From assembly GCA_031276535.1 (NCBI GenBank), contig JAISMV010000053.1, positions 1 to 37,522 on the forward strand: DNA of 37,522 nucleotides, in the 5' to 3' direction. Below the pieces are notes generated by a model. That model had not been told where the DNA came from, did no database searches, and saw only the letters and a program-made list of their open reading frames with translations. The stretch's first letter is position 1. The number at the start of each line of letters is the position of its first letter. Shown piece by piece: positions 17,311 to 25,816 of the stretch. The stretch comes from Flavobacteriaceae bacterium. GTDB lineage: Bacteria; Bacteroidota; Bacteroidia; Flavobacteriales; Weeksellaceae. Made by a program: the position numbers and the translations under genes.

Positions 17311-17380
17311 TCTGCAACTTAATGATTAAATTTACAGCGGTTTTCTCAATTTAAGATCACAACACCTATCAGTAACATAA

Positions 17381-17929
17381 ATGTATGCGAAGATGAATAA
17401 AATTCTAAACAGGATTCTTAAACCCTCCACCCTATATAAATATCTTTTTAATTTTTCCCCTATGTACATACGTTCCGCAGGAAGAATCAAATACATGTCT
17501 GAGGATATGTTCAAAGTAATAGTGGAAATTCCGTTATCGTATAAAAACCGGAATTATGTAGGAACTATTTTCGGGGGAAGTTTATTTTCCGCTACGGATC
17601 CTGTTTATATGATGCAATTGATCCATATATTGGGTAATGAATATGTCATCTGGGATAAATCGGCTACCATTCATTATAGAAAACCCGCTACTGAAAAAGC
17701 AATTGCCTTATTTGAATTTAAAAAAGAAGAAATTGAACAGATCATTCAAAATGTAAAAAGACAAAAGGAAATAGCCTGGAAAAAAGAATTGGTAATTACT
17801 AACACGAAAGGGGATATTTTTTGTCTTTTGGAACGGGAGTTGTACATAGCAGACCGCTTTTTTTATCAGGAGAAGATGAGAATAAAAAAAGAATTGGAAA
17901 ACAAACAAAATAAAAAAGAGGTTGTTTAA
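17381..17929 (+). CDS. DUF4442 hotdog-fold protein
   Basis: Probable cytosolic protein with the thioesterase-like hotdog fold (DUF4442, PF14539); the substrate is unknown. The central helix/strand motif NYVGTIFGGSLFSATDPVYM corresponds to the hotdog helix wrapped by the sheet, and WDKSATIHYRKPA is the conserved strand following it. The C-terminal ~30 residues are a lysine-rich helix. ATG 17381 is used; a second ATG four codons on (MNKILNRI) is an equal alternative. Confidence 0.78.
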   Translation: MYAKMNKILNRILKPSTLYKYLFNFSPMYIRSAGRIKYMSEDMFKVIVEIPLSYKNRNYVGTIFGGSLFSATDPVYMMQLIHILGNEYVIWDKSATIHYRKPATEKAIALFEFKKEEIEQIIQNVKRQKEIAWKKELVITNTKGDIFCLLERELYIADRFFYQEKMRIKKELENKQNKKEVV

Positions 17930-17979
17930 ACCAAAATTATGTCCGCTAATGAATTAGGTAAAGTAAAAATATTTTTTCG

Positions 17980-17987
17980 TATCTTTG
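17980..17987 (+). promoter_or_regulatory. -7 element TATCTTTG immediately before the secreted cysteine protein
   Basis: An exact TAnnTTTG match separated from the ATG at 17992 by only 4 bp (CAAT). Transcription from it would begin at or next to the start codon, implying a leaderless mRNA. Confidence 0.5.
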
Positions 17988-17991
17988 CAAT

Positions 17992-18405
17992 ATGAAGTTG
18001 GTTCAGTCTATACTTTTGATTTGCCTGATCTTATTCGCAAATCTTAATCTCTTTGTATACCAAAACTGGTGTCATGGGGAAAATGTAGGCTATACCGTTA
18101 ACTCAAAAAAATTTAATGCTTCATTACAAACTTCTTCTTCCGCAAAAGAAATTCCATCCTTTAAAAGAGATTTATGCTGCAAGGACGTATTAATAAAGTC
18201 CAATGAAATTTCCGCTTTTTCTTTAGACCCTATTTTTCAGCTATCATTCTATAATTCAATCGGTATATCTTCCGATTTGAGTTGGAATATCCTTGCCTTG
18301 TCTTTTAATCAAAAGGTTGAAATTCCTCTGCTTTACTCCAACCCTCCTCCTTCTCCGATAAAGTTATACCGGATCTATTGCCGCTACACTTACTACTGTT
18401 GTTGA
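17992..18405 (+). CDS. Small secreted cysteine-containing protein (HYC_CC_PP-like)
   Basis: A 137-residue exported protein of unknown function. Residues 1-17 are a hydrophobic signal (MKLVQSILLICLILFAN). Landmarks are NWCHG, DLCCKD, and NPPPSP followed by a cysteine-containing tail (YRIYCRYTYYCC). The order H/C, CC, PP matches what I recall of the HYC_CC_PP family of Bacteroidota, which is often encoded directly before TonB-dependent receptors thought to handle metals. There is no internal Met, so the start at 17992 is forced. The receptor gene begins 118 bp downstream, with a weak hairpin and a palindrome between. Paired cysteines and histidine suggest metal or redox interaction; that is inference. 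Confidence 0.65.
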   Translation: MKLVQSILLICLILFANLNLFVYQNWCHGENVGYTVNSKKFNASLQTSSSAKEIPSFKRDLCCKDVLIKSNEISAFSLDPIFQLSFYNSIGISSDLSWNILALSFNQKVEIPLLYSNPPPSPIKLYRIYCRYTYYCC

Positions 18406-18430
18406 TTATATTTTTCATTTACATCACTTC

Positions 18431-18453
18431 ATTCTTTCCAAAAAGGAAATGAA
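18431..18453. terminator. Weak hairpin between the cysteine protein and the TonB receptor
   Basis: ATTCTTTCC and GGAAATGAAT pair with one bulge around an A-rich loop. No T-run follows, so it is at most an attenuating or processing structure. Confidence 0.3.
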
Positions 18454-18460
18454 TATATCG

Positions 18461-18484
18461 TGTTACAAGCAATTGGTTGTAACA
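18461..18484. promoter_or_regulatory. Palindromic operator candidate TGTTACAA-N8-TTGTAACA
   Basis: Perfect 8-bp inverted arms separated by GCAATTGG, 39 bp upstream of the ATG of the TonB-dependent receptor. Symmetry and position fit a dimeric repressor or activator site; the lack of a T-run argues against a terminator. Confidence 0.55.
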
Positions 18485-18523
18485 AAAATTAATCTATAAT
18501 TTTTATCTTAAATTTTACGTAAA

Positions 18524-20923
18524 ATGAAAAAATATATAACCTTATTTTTACTATGTGTGAGCACCTTCATACTCGCACAGCATAAATCAGTAACAGGACG
18601 TTTATTCGTCTTTGCTGAAAAAGAAAACAGCATACCCATACCCGTCAACGGAGCAGATGTTAACTGGAAAGAACATCCGGTAATGAAAACCGTTACCGAC
18701 AGTCTGGGAAATTTCGAACTTATGTATCATGCCGGACTTTATCATATAGAAGTAGCCAAAGAAGGCTTTGTCCCTCAGGAAGTTAAAGTTGAATCCATTG
18801 ACGAGCCCATAGAAATTTATCTGGAACCTGAAATACTTTCTGATGAAAAAGAACTGGATGAAATAATCATCCGGCAGAGAGCAAAAGCCGTAAGCATTAA
18901 ATCCAACTCTGTGGATCTGACGTACAACATTAACAAGACCGAATTATTAAAAGCCGCTTGTTGTAATCTGGCGGAAAGCTTTGAAACCAACCCGACCGTT
19001 GACGTTTCCACCACCAATGCCGTAACCGGATCAAAACAAATCAAAATGTTGGGATTAGACCAAAAATATACTTCCATTACGGTGGAAAATATGCCTGAGG
19101 TGAGAGGATTGACCTCCGCCAACGGAATAAGCTTTTTACCGGGAACCTGGATCAATTCCATTCAATTAACCAAAGGAGGAAGTACTGTCAATAACGGATA
19201 TGAAGCTATTACCGGGCAAATTAATACTGAATTGATAAAATATAAAGACAAAAATTTCACTCATTTCAATTTCTATGCAAACCAAAATGCCCGTCTGGAA
19301 TTCAACACCGTAAATGGCACCCAATTAAAAAATAACTGGAGTAATACTGCTTTATTTCATCTGAACGGAAGATTTGCCAAAGAAGACATGAACCATGATG
19401 GCTTTCTGGATAGTCCTCTTTCCAAACAAATCAACGTTATGAATATTCGTCATTATGATGGAATTCAAAAAAACGGATGGGGCTCTCTGTTTGCAATTCA
19501 AGCCTTGTATGATAAACAAACCGGCGGAGAAACACATCATGGATCTACCCACAATGCAACTCAAAACCATTATGAACCGGGTCCGGGTATAGAAGACCCC
19601 GATCATGGACCTTCCCACAAAGCAGCTCAAAACCATTACAAACTGGGTGTAGAAAACTCCCATAATGAATCTTCCCACAAAGCAACTCATAATAATCATT
19701 ATGAACTGGGTATAGAAAACTACCATCTTGAAATTTGGAATAAGACCGGATATGTGTTCTTAAATAAACCGTATCAAAGCATAGGATTGCAGACTAAATT
19801 CGTCCATCATAGCATCGACAGTTATTTTGGTCAGAGATTATATAACGGAAATCAAAATTCTGTTTTTGCCAACCTGATATTTGAAAGCACCATCGGAAAC
19901 ATCAATAATAAATATACTCTGGGAACCAGTTATTTGTACGATGCTTACAACGAAGATTTTGAAAATACGGCCTATAAAAGAACTGAAAACGTTCCCGGAA
20001 TTTTTGCGGAGTATACAAATACTTCTCTTAAAAATTTTACTGTTGTTGCAGGAATACGCACCGATTTTCACAATCTGGCAGGAACTCAGGTTCTACCCAG
20101 ATTAAACATTAAATACTCCATTCTTCCTAAAACCACATTGCGTCTGGCTGCCGGAAGAGGAATGAGAACCGCTGCTATTTTTGCGGAAAACATGCAGTAT
20201 CTTGCTTCTTCACGTCAGGTGCATATCAAATACGCCGACGGAAACATATACGGATTAGCCCCGGAAATCGCATGGAACTATGGAGCCAGCCTGATTCAGG
20301 ATTTTAGAATAGGAAACATCAAAAACACTTTCACTGTGGATTTTTACAGAACCGATTTTGAGAAACAGGTGCTGGTAGATCTAGAGGAATCGGCGCAGGA
20401 GCTGTGGTTTTATAATCTGGACGGAAAGTCATACTCCAACTCTTTTCAAACTGTTTGGGACGTCTTCCCTGTTTCCAATCTGGAACTTCATTTCGCCTAC
20501 AAATGGTACGATATTAAGGCTGATTATTCGAGAGGAAAAAGACAAGTGCCTTTCACGTCAAAGCATCGGGGATTATTTTCTGCTTCTTATTCCACTCATG
20601 AAACCGAAAGAAAGAGCAAATGGGTTTTTGACTTTACCCTGCAATATGCAGGAAGACAAAAGCTTCCTGATACTTCACAAAATCCGGAAGAATTCCAAAG
20701 AAGTTTATATTCACCTGACTACGCTTTACTGAATGCTCAAATATCCAGACATTTTTCCGACAAATTCAGAACTTATATCGGTGTGGAAAACCTGGGCGGA
20801 TATAAACAGAAAGATCCGGTTATTGATCCTAAAAATCCTTTTGGCACTTACTTTGATACTTCCATAGTATATGCTCCCATCACTCCTGCCATGTTTTATG
20901 TAGGATTTGATTTGAAATTGTAA
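18524..20923 (+). CDS. TonB-dependent receptor with His-rich tandem repeat insertion
   Basis: Outer-membrane active-transport receptor. Signal peptide at residues 1-19 (ITLFLLCVSTFILAQ); carboxypeptidase-regulatory-like domain ~21-100 (VTGRLFVFAE, DSLGNFEL); plug ~137-240, with a family-specific AACCNLAESFETNPTVDV containing two adjacent cysteines (146-147), and GSKQIKMLGLDQKYTSITVE. The rest is the 22-strand barrel, ending FYVGFDLKL. At residues 338-400 an extracellular-loop position holds three imperfect copies of an H-G-S-H-K-A-x-Q-N-H-Y-E-L-G-I-E unit with about fifteen histidines. This and the preceding cysteine-containing protein point to metal (for example copper or zinc) or metal-chelate uptake, by inference. 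Followed by a strong terminator. Confidence 0.88.
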   Translation: MKKYITLFLLCVSTFILAQHKSVTGRLFVFAEKENSIPIPVNGADVNWKEHPVMKTVTDSLGNFELMYHAGLYHIEVAKEGFVPQEVKVESIDEPIEIYLEPEILSDEKELDEIIIRQRAKAVSIKSNSVDLTYNINKTELLKAACCNLAESFETNPTVDVSTTNAVTGSKQIKMLGLDQKYTSITVENMPEVRGLTSANGISFLPGTWINSIQLTKGGSTVNNGYEAITGQINTELIKYKDKNFTHFNFYANQNARLEFNTVNGTQLKNNWSNTALFHLNGRFAKEDMNHDGFLDSPLSKQINVMNIRHYDGIQKNGWGSLFAIQALYDKQTGGETHHGSTHNATQNHYEPGPGIEDPDHGPSHKAAQNHYKLGVENSHNESSHKATHNNHYELGIENYHLEIWNKTGYVFLNKPYQSIGLQTKFVHHSIDSYFGQRLYNGNQNSVFANLIFESTIGNINNKYTLGTSYLYDAYNEDFENTAYKRTENVPGIFAEYTNTSLKNFTVVAGIRTDFHNLAGTQVLPRLNIKYSILPKTTLRLAAGRGMRTAAIFAENMQYLASSRQVHIKYADGNIYGLAPEIAWNYGASLIQDFRIGNIKNTFTVDFYRTDFEKQVLVDLEESAQELWFYNLDGKSYSNSFQTVWDVFPVSNLELHFAYKWYDIKADYSRGKRQVPFTSKHRGLFSASYSTHETERKSKWVFDFTLQYAGRQKLPDTSQNPEEFQRSLYSPDYALLNAQISRHFSDKFRTYIGVENLGGYKQKDPVIDPKNPFGTYFDTSIVYAPITPAMFYVGFDLKL
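19535..19723. repeat. In-frame tandem repeat, three copies of about 57-69 bp
   Basis: Three consecutive imperfect units, encoding 23, 19 and 21 residues, lie in the TonB-receptor gene. Shared words are TCCCACAAAGCA, CAAAACCATTA and GGGTATAGAAAAC. The copies differ by whole codons, keeping the frame. The expansion also creates the spurious reverse ORF at 19352-19726. Confidence 0.85.
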
Positions 20924-20944
20924 TGTAAGCTCAGATCATACGCA

Positions 20945-20985
20945 ATAAAAAAGCGGCTGAAAAAATTTTCAGCCGCTTTTTTTTA
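20945..20985 (+). terminator. Strong rho-independent terminator after the TonB receptor
   Basis: GCGGCTGAAAA pairs with TTTTCAGCCGC and is followed by eight T. The left flank is A-rich, so it can also act on the minus strand for the RRM gene, which ends at 21011. Confidence 0.9.
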
Positions 20986-21010
20986 CCTTGTCTCTTATTT
21001 AAAACCCCTT

Positions 21011-21301
21011 TTAATAATTTCTTCTAAAACTATTTCTTCCACTACCACCACTAGGTCTTTCTCCTTTAGGTCTAGCTTGGGAGACACTAATTACTTTTCC
21101 GTCTACTTCTTTTTGATTTAATTCATCAATAGCTGTCTTAGCCTCATCATCAGCCATTTCAACAAAACCGAAACCTCTGGAACGTCCTGTTTCCCGGTCT
21201 TGAATTATTTTTGCTGATTCTACTTCTCCATACTCTGAAAATAAGTCTTGTAAATCATCACTTGTTAACCTGTAATTCAGGTTTGAAATAAAAATGTTCA
21301 T
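21011..21301 (-). CDS. Small RNA-binding protein with RRM domain
   Basis: A 96-residue protein with a single RNA recognition motif and a short Gly/Arg/Ser tail (GGSGRNSFRRNY), like the cyanobacterial and Bacteroidota RRM proteins that act as RNA chaperones, often at low temperature. RNP2 is IFISNL (residues 3-8) and RNP1 is RGFGFVEM (42-49), both with the aromatic residues that stack on RNA. About 330 bp of AT-rich DNA precedes it, so a long, structured 5' leader of the cold-shock type is possible. It is flanked downstream by the bidirectional terminator. Confidence 0.92.
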   Translation of the reverse strand: MNIFISNLNYRLTSDDLQDLFSEYGEVESAKIIQDRETGRSRGFGFVEMADDEAKTAIDELNQKEVDGKVISVSQARPKGERPSGGSGRNSFRRNY

Positions 21302-21630
21302 ATAAAAAATTTAAAATATTGATAAAAGATTATTGAGAAAGAAAATCAGACTAAAAAACTATAATTTAATTTAAAGAATAGAAGAAAGTATAATGTAAAA
21401 TCTCAATGCGCTAATATACATCTTTTTTCAATTATTTTTATATTTTATTAAAATTATGTTTCAATTATTTTTAATTTTATTAATAAATAATTGATAATCA
21501 ATGATTTATATCTTGATTTATGTTGTGTAATTTTCATTAAACAGGCAGTTATATGACCTGATTTACAGCTGTTAATCACCGTCTGTGGCTGAATAAAATT
21601 GAGTAAGAACTGAAAAACGGTATAATTATA
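21302..21630. other. AT-rich intergenic region between uvrB and the RRM gene
   Basis: 329 bp containing the 3' flank of uvrB and the promoter and leader of the RRM gene. I see no ORF, no exact TAnnTTTG element and no strong hairpin. Confidence 0.5.
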
Positions 21631-23634
21631 TTATTTTTTTTCCATCTCATCTTTTAATTCCTGAATTTCATCCCGAATTTTAGCAGCGGTTAAAAAATCT
21701 AAATTTTTAGCTGCTTTTTCCATTTCTTTTTGTTTCAGGGCGATTAAATTATTCAAATCTCCGGACTTATATCGGGAGACCGGCTCCGCTGCTTCTTTAA
21801 CATCTTCTTTTGAAACATAGACTTCTGCTTCCGTTTCGATATTGCCTATGGAGATTGTGGTAATTTTTTTCTTTAACGGCTTGGGAACAACATGATGATC
21901 TATATTGTATTGGTTTTGAATTTCTCTTCTTCGGGCAGTTTCGTCAATGGTTTTTTTCATGCTGTCTGTAATCCTATCGGCATACATGATCACTTTTCCA
22001 TGGATGTTACGGGCAGCCCGTCCTGCGGTCTGAGTCAGCGAACGATGCGAACGGAGAAATCCTTCCTTGTCTGCATCCAATACGGCAACCAGAGAAACCT
22101 CCGGGAGATCCAACCCCTCTCTGAGGAGATTTACTCCAACCAAAACATCAAATTTCCCGATCCTTAAATCCTGCATAATTTCCACTCTTTCCAAGGTGTC
22201 TATGTCAGAATGAATATACCGGGTACGAATCCCGAATTTGGTTAAATACTTGGTAAGCTCTTCCGCCATCCGTTTGGTGAGGGTAGTAACCAATATTCGT
22301 TCGTCTTCTTCTATTCTTTTTTGTATTTCTCCCATTAAATCATCTATCTGATTTAAAGAAGGTCTTATTTCAATTTCGGGATCCAGTAAACCTGTGGGGC
22401 GAATGACCTGTTCGACATATACACCTTCGCACTTTTGCAATTCATAATCTGCCGGAGTGGCGCTTACGTAAATCACCTGATTTTGCATCATTTCGAATTC
22501 CTCAAATTTCAGAGGTCGGTTGTCTAATGCTGCCGGAAGCCGAAAGCCGTATTCCACCAAAGTTTCTTTTCGGCTTCTATCTCCGCCGTACATAGCGTGT
22601 ACCTGCGGCAAAGTGACATGACTCTCATCAACGACCATTAAATAGTCTTTGGGAAAATAATCCAACAGGCAAAAAGGTCGTGCTCCCGGAGGACGTCCAT
22701 CCAAATAACGGGAATAGTTCTCGATTCCGGAACAATATCCAAGCTCTTTTATCATTTCCAGATCAAATTCCGTACGTTCTTTCAGACGATGAGCCTCCAG
22801 ATGTTTCCCTATTTCGTTGTAATATTTTACCTGTTTTCCTAAATCAATCTGAATATTCCGGATAGCCTCATGAAGAGTATCCGGAGAAGTTACAAAAAGA
22901 TTGGCCGGATATATATTAATGCTTTCTACGGAATCAATTACGTTGTTGGAAACATAATCAACATTTTCAATACGATCTATTTCATTTCCAAAGAACTGAA
23001 CCCGGACTCCCGTATCCGAATAAGCAGGAAATATATCAATCACATCTCCTTTTACCCTGAAATTTCCTCTTCCGAAACTGATTTCCGAACGGGAATATAA
23101 GGCTGATACCAAAGATTGCAATAATCGGGTCTTGGTAATTTGCTGCCCTATTTCCAATGAAACCTTATTATTTTTAAATTCCATAGGATTTCCGATACCG
23201 TACAGACAGGAAACCGAAGAAACAACCAGAACATCCCTCCTGCCCGAAAGCAAAGCCGAAGTGGTGCTCAAACGCAGTTTTTCCAGATTATCATTGATGG
23301 ACAGATCTTTTTCAATATACGTATTGGTAGTAGGCATGAATGCTTCCGGCTGATAATAGTCGTAATAGGAAACAAAATATTCTATGGCATTATGGGGGAA
23401 GAATTCTTTAAACTCCATATACAACTGTGCCGCTAATGTCTTATTATGAGCCAAAACAATGGTAGGACACTGAATTTTTTCAACGACTTTGGCAATGGTA
23501 AATGTTTTCCCCGATCCGGTAACCCCCAGCAGGGTTTGGTATTTTTCATCGTCTAAAATCCCTTTAGAAAGCGATTCTATAGCCTGAGGTTGATCACCCG
23601 TAGGGGAAAATGGAGAAACTACCTTAAATTTCAT
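21631..23634 (-). CDS. uvrB: Excinuclease ABC subunit UvrB
   Basis: DNA-damage-verifying helicase of nucleotide excision repair; it receives DNA from UvrA and positions UvrC. Walker A is GVTGSGKT (37-44). The beta-hairpin that probes the lesion is at about 90-100 (YYDYYQPEAFM). The helicase motif with VVDESHVTLPQ, the C-terminal helicase motifs (LRIGKFDVLVGVNLLREGLD, QTAGRAARN) and the final UVR domain that binds UvrC (ALKQKEMEKAAKNLDFLTAA) are all present. The 667-residue length is normal. A TACCTTTG -7 element (complement 23648-23655) lies 13 bp before the ATG. Confidence 0.98.
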   Translation of the reverse strand: MKFKVVSPFSPTGDQPQAIESLSKGILDDEKYQTLLGVTGSGKTFTIAKVVEKIQCPTIVLAHNKTLAAQLYMEFKEFFPHNAIEYFVSYYDYYQPEAFMPTTNTYIEKDLSINDNLEKLRLSTTSALLSGRRDVLVVSSVSCLYGIGNPMEFKNNKVSLEIGQQITKTRLLQSLVSALYSRSEISFGRGNFRVKGDVIDIFPAYSDTGVRVQFFGNEIDRIENVDYVSNNVIDSVESINIYPANLFVTSPDTLHEAIRNIQIDLGKQVKYYNEIGKHLEAHRLKERTEFDLEMIKELGYCSGIENYSRYLDGRPPGARPFCLLDYFPKDYLMVVDESHVTLPQVHAMYGGDRSRKETLVEYGFRLPAALDNRPLKFEEFEMMQNQVIYVSATPADYELQKCEGVYVEQVIRPTGLLDPEIEIRPSLNQIDDLMGEIQKRIEEDERILVTTLTKRMAEELTKYLTKFGIRTRYIHSDIDTLERVEIMQDLRIGKFDVLVGVNLLREGLDLPEVSLVAVLDADKEGFLRSHRSLTQTAGRAARNIHGKVIMYADRITDSMKKTIDETARRREIQNQYNIDHHVVPKPLKKKITTISIGNIETEAEVYVSKEDVKEAAEPVSRYKSGDLNNLIALKQKEMEKAAKNLDFLTAAKIRDEIQELKDEMEKK

Positions 23635-23647
23635 AATTTGTAAAATA

Positions 23648-23655
23648 CAAAGGTA
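23648..23655 (-). promoter_or_regulatory. -7 element TACCTTTG of uvrB
   Basis: An exact TAnnTTTG match on the minus strand, 13 bp before the start codon; a TTG lies 14 bp further upstream, shorter than the usual spacing. Confidence 0.5.
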
Positions 23656-23868
23656 TTACAAAAATAAAACAACTCCTGCCTGAAGATTTTATAAATTTCT
23701 CCCTTTTCGGTTTTACATCGGAAGTACGAAATATCTTTTACTTTATTATAACTTATTGATTTATAGTAGTTAAATAATGGACTCTTCATCCTGATCCAAT
23801 AATTTTATAAAGTTTAAGATAATTTACTCTGTTTTTTTATTACTTTTATCCGATTATTTTTATATCTA

Positions 23869-24954
23869 ATGAATACAGACACTTTATATCTCATCGCTTT
23901 GAAATATTGTCCGAATATAGGAGATTCCATCATAAAAAAATTACTGTCACAATTCGGTTCCGCGGAAAATATCTGGAATGCTCCTTTAAAAAAGTTGACT
24001 TCCGTTTTTAAGATCGGCGAAAAAACCACACAACACATAGGAGATGAAACCATTTTTAAAAAAGCAGAAAGAGAGATTCAATATTGTGCAGACAATCAAA
24101 TCCGGATCACTCATTTATTTGAGGACGATTATCCTTTGTTGTTAAAAGAGTGCAACGATGCTCCCACCCTGCTCTATTCCAAAGGAAATTTCAACTGGAA
24201 TAATCCTTTGATAAGCATTGTAGGTACCCGAAAGATGACCTCGTATGGGAAAAACTTTACAGAAAATTTGGTTGAATGCCTGAAAACTCTGGATATAACC
24301 ATAGTGAGCGGATTGGCTTTAGGAATTGACGGCACTGCTCATAAAAAAGCTGTGGAATTACAGATTCCCACTTTAGGAGTTTTGGCTCACGGATTGAAAA
24401 ACCTGTATCCTTCTCAACACAAATTATTAGCCGCTCAAATGTTACCCAACGGAGGAATCATTTCCGAGTTTTCATTAGATGTGAAACCCGAACGCCCGAA
24501 CTTCATCCAAAGAAACCGGATCATTGCCGGACTTTCTCCCGTCACGATTATTGTTGAATCCGCTTATGGAGGAGGAGCCATTTCCACCGTAAAATTCGCC
24601 AATTCGTATAATCGTGAGGTTTTTGCCTTGCCGGGAAAAATTACAGACGTATCCAGTCAGGGATGTAACCGGATAATTAAAAATCTGGAAGCTCAGATCA
24701 TCACCCGACCCGAAGATATTTTGGAATATTATGGAGAGAAACCCAAAAAAAACATCCAAATTGAACTATTTGCAGAATTGGAGCCTCAGGAACTGGAAAT
24801 CATTAACTTCCTGCAAGAAAAAGGAAAATCCCAGATAGATTTACTTTCTTTGGAATTAAATCTGCCAACCTACCGGTTAATGCCTGCATTACTGAACTTA
24901 GAACTTAAAAATATGATCAAGCCCTTGCCCGGGAAGTTTTTTGAACTAATCTGA
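23869..24954 (+). CDS. dprA: DNA-processing protein DprA
   Basis: Single-stranded-DNA-binding protein that loads RecA during natural transformation. The N-terminal helix-hairpin-helix-like region (ALKYCPNIGDSIIKKLLSQFG) is followed by the Rossmann-fold core with SIVGTRKMTSYG, IVSGLALGIDGTAH, LAHGLKNLYPSQH, FIQRNRIIAGLSP and ESAYGGGAIST. The C-terminal ~60 residues form a winged helix (GKSQIDLLSLELNLPTYRL). The 361-residue length is normal. It is divergent from uvrB. Presence of dprA alone does not show competence. Confidence 0.96.
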   Translation: MNTDTLYLIALKYCPNIGDSIIKKLLSQFGSAENIWNAPLKKLTSVFKIGEKTTQHIGDETIFKKAEREIQYCADNQIRITHLFEDDYPLLLKECNDAPTLLYSKGNFNWNNPLISIVGTRKMTSYGKNFTENLVECLKTLDITIVSGLALGIDGTAHKKAVELQIPTLGVLAHGLKNLYPSQHKLLAAQMLPNGGIISEFSLDVKPERPNFIQRNRIIAGLSPVTIIVESAYGGGAISTVKFANSYNREVFALPGKITDVSSQGCNRIIKNLEAQIITRPEDILEYYGEKPKKNIQIELFAELEPQELEIINFLQEKGKSQIDLLSLELNLPTYRLMPALLNLELKNMIKPLPGKFFELI

Positions 24955-25204
24955 CACTCTTCATCTGTTTTTACTTTCCAATTGCGTACCAACTCCGGAT
25001 TCAATCAGTAAGTTTACAGTCAAAGCAGAAATACCTCCATGTTATAAGTATACAAAAAAATTTTCCTTTTATCCAAATATTTTTCTCTGTTTTCTTGCGC
25101 TTTTTCTTAATTCTTCCTAAACACAAGGCAAGGTAATTAAATTTAAATGCTTTATTTTCAGCATATTGATTATTGATTGTGAAATTTAAATGACTTTTAT
25201 GTAA

Positions 25205-25738
25205 TCAAATGTTATATGCAATTGTATGAATCTTATGTATTATATCTTTACCGTTTTCACCCAGATCAATATCACCTACTGTCATCAGTATCATAGGATA
25301 GCTTTTTCCGTCCTGATAGTAGGAAGGCTGCCGGTATTCAATATCATCCCAAAGTTTAAAACCTAAACGTTCGTAAAATACTATCCGCCGCTCGGCTATA
25401 CGGGAATCCGGTGGTTCCACTTCCAGAACAATAGGTTTGGTCGTACTTTCCATAAAAAGATTTATGACTTTACTTCCATATCCGCTATCTCTGAAATCTG
25501 AATAAATAGCAAAATGTTCGGCAAAGATAAATTCCCCTAAATCCCAATAAGTAAAAAATCCTATTCTATTATCATCTTGAACCGCTAATAAAATAGAAAA
25601 TATGTCCTTATTTTCCTCATACGTTTTAAACATTCTGTCAACCGGACGCCGCCCTTCTTTAAGAAAGGATTCCGTATAAAGATTTTCCATAAAAGCGACA
25701 TCTCCCTGGTTAAGCAGATTTAATTTTTCAAGTTTCAT
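25205..25738 (-). CDS. GNAT-family N-acetyltransferase
   Basis: Acetyl-CoA-dependent N-acetyltransferase of unknown substrate. The GNAT fold is visible: strand FFTYWDLGEFIFAEHFAI, then motif A FRDSGYGSKVINLFM (Q/RxxGxG/A-like acetyl-CoA loop), strand KPIVLEVEPP and motif B IVFYERLGFKLWD. The 177-residue length is typical. It is a single gene; the 250 bp after dprA up to this stop codon are AT-rich without visible features. Confidence 0.85.
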   Translation of the reverse strand: MKLEKLNLLNQGDVAFMENLYTESFLKEGRRPVDRMFKTYEENKDIFSILLAVQDDNRIGFFTYWDLGEFIFAEHFAIYSDFRDSGYGSKVINLFMESTTKPIVLEVEPPDSRIAERRIVFYERLGFKLWDDIEYRQPSYYQDGKSYPMILMTVGDIDLGENGKDIIHKIHTIAYNI

Positions 25739-25816
25739 TTATAATTAGTTTAAAATTAAATATTCGTCCAAATAAGAGAAAAGTAATTATTTGTTTTTCA
25801 AAATAATCCGGGGAGA

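Noticed and set aside
19352-19726. 124-residue reverse ORF
   Set aside because: It is the shadow of the His-rich tandem repeat of the TonB receptor; its own repeats follow from the DNA repeats.
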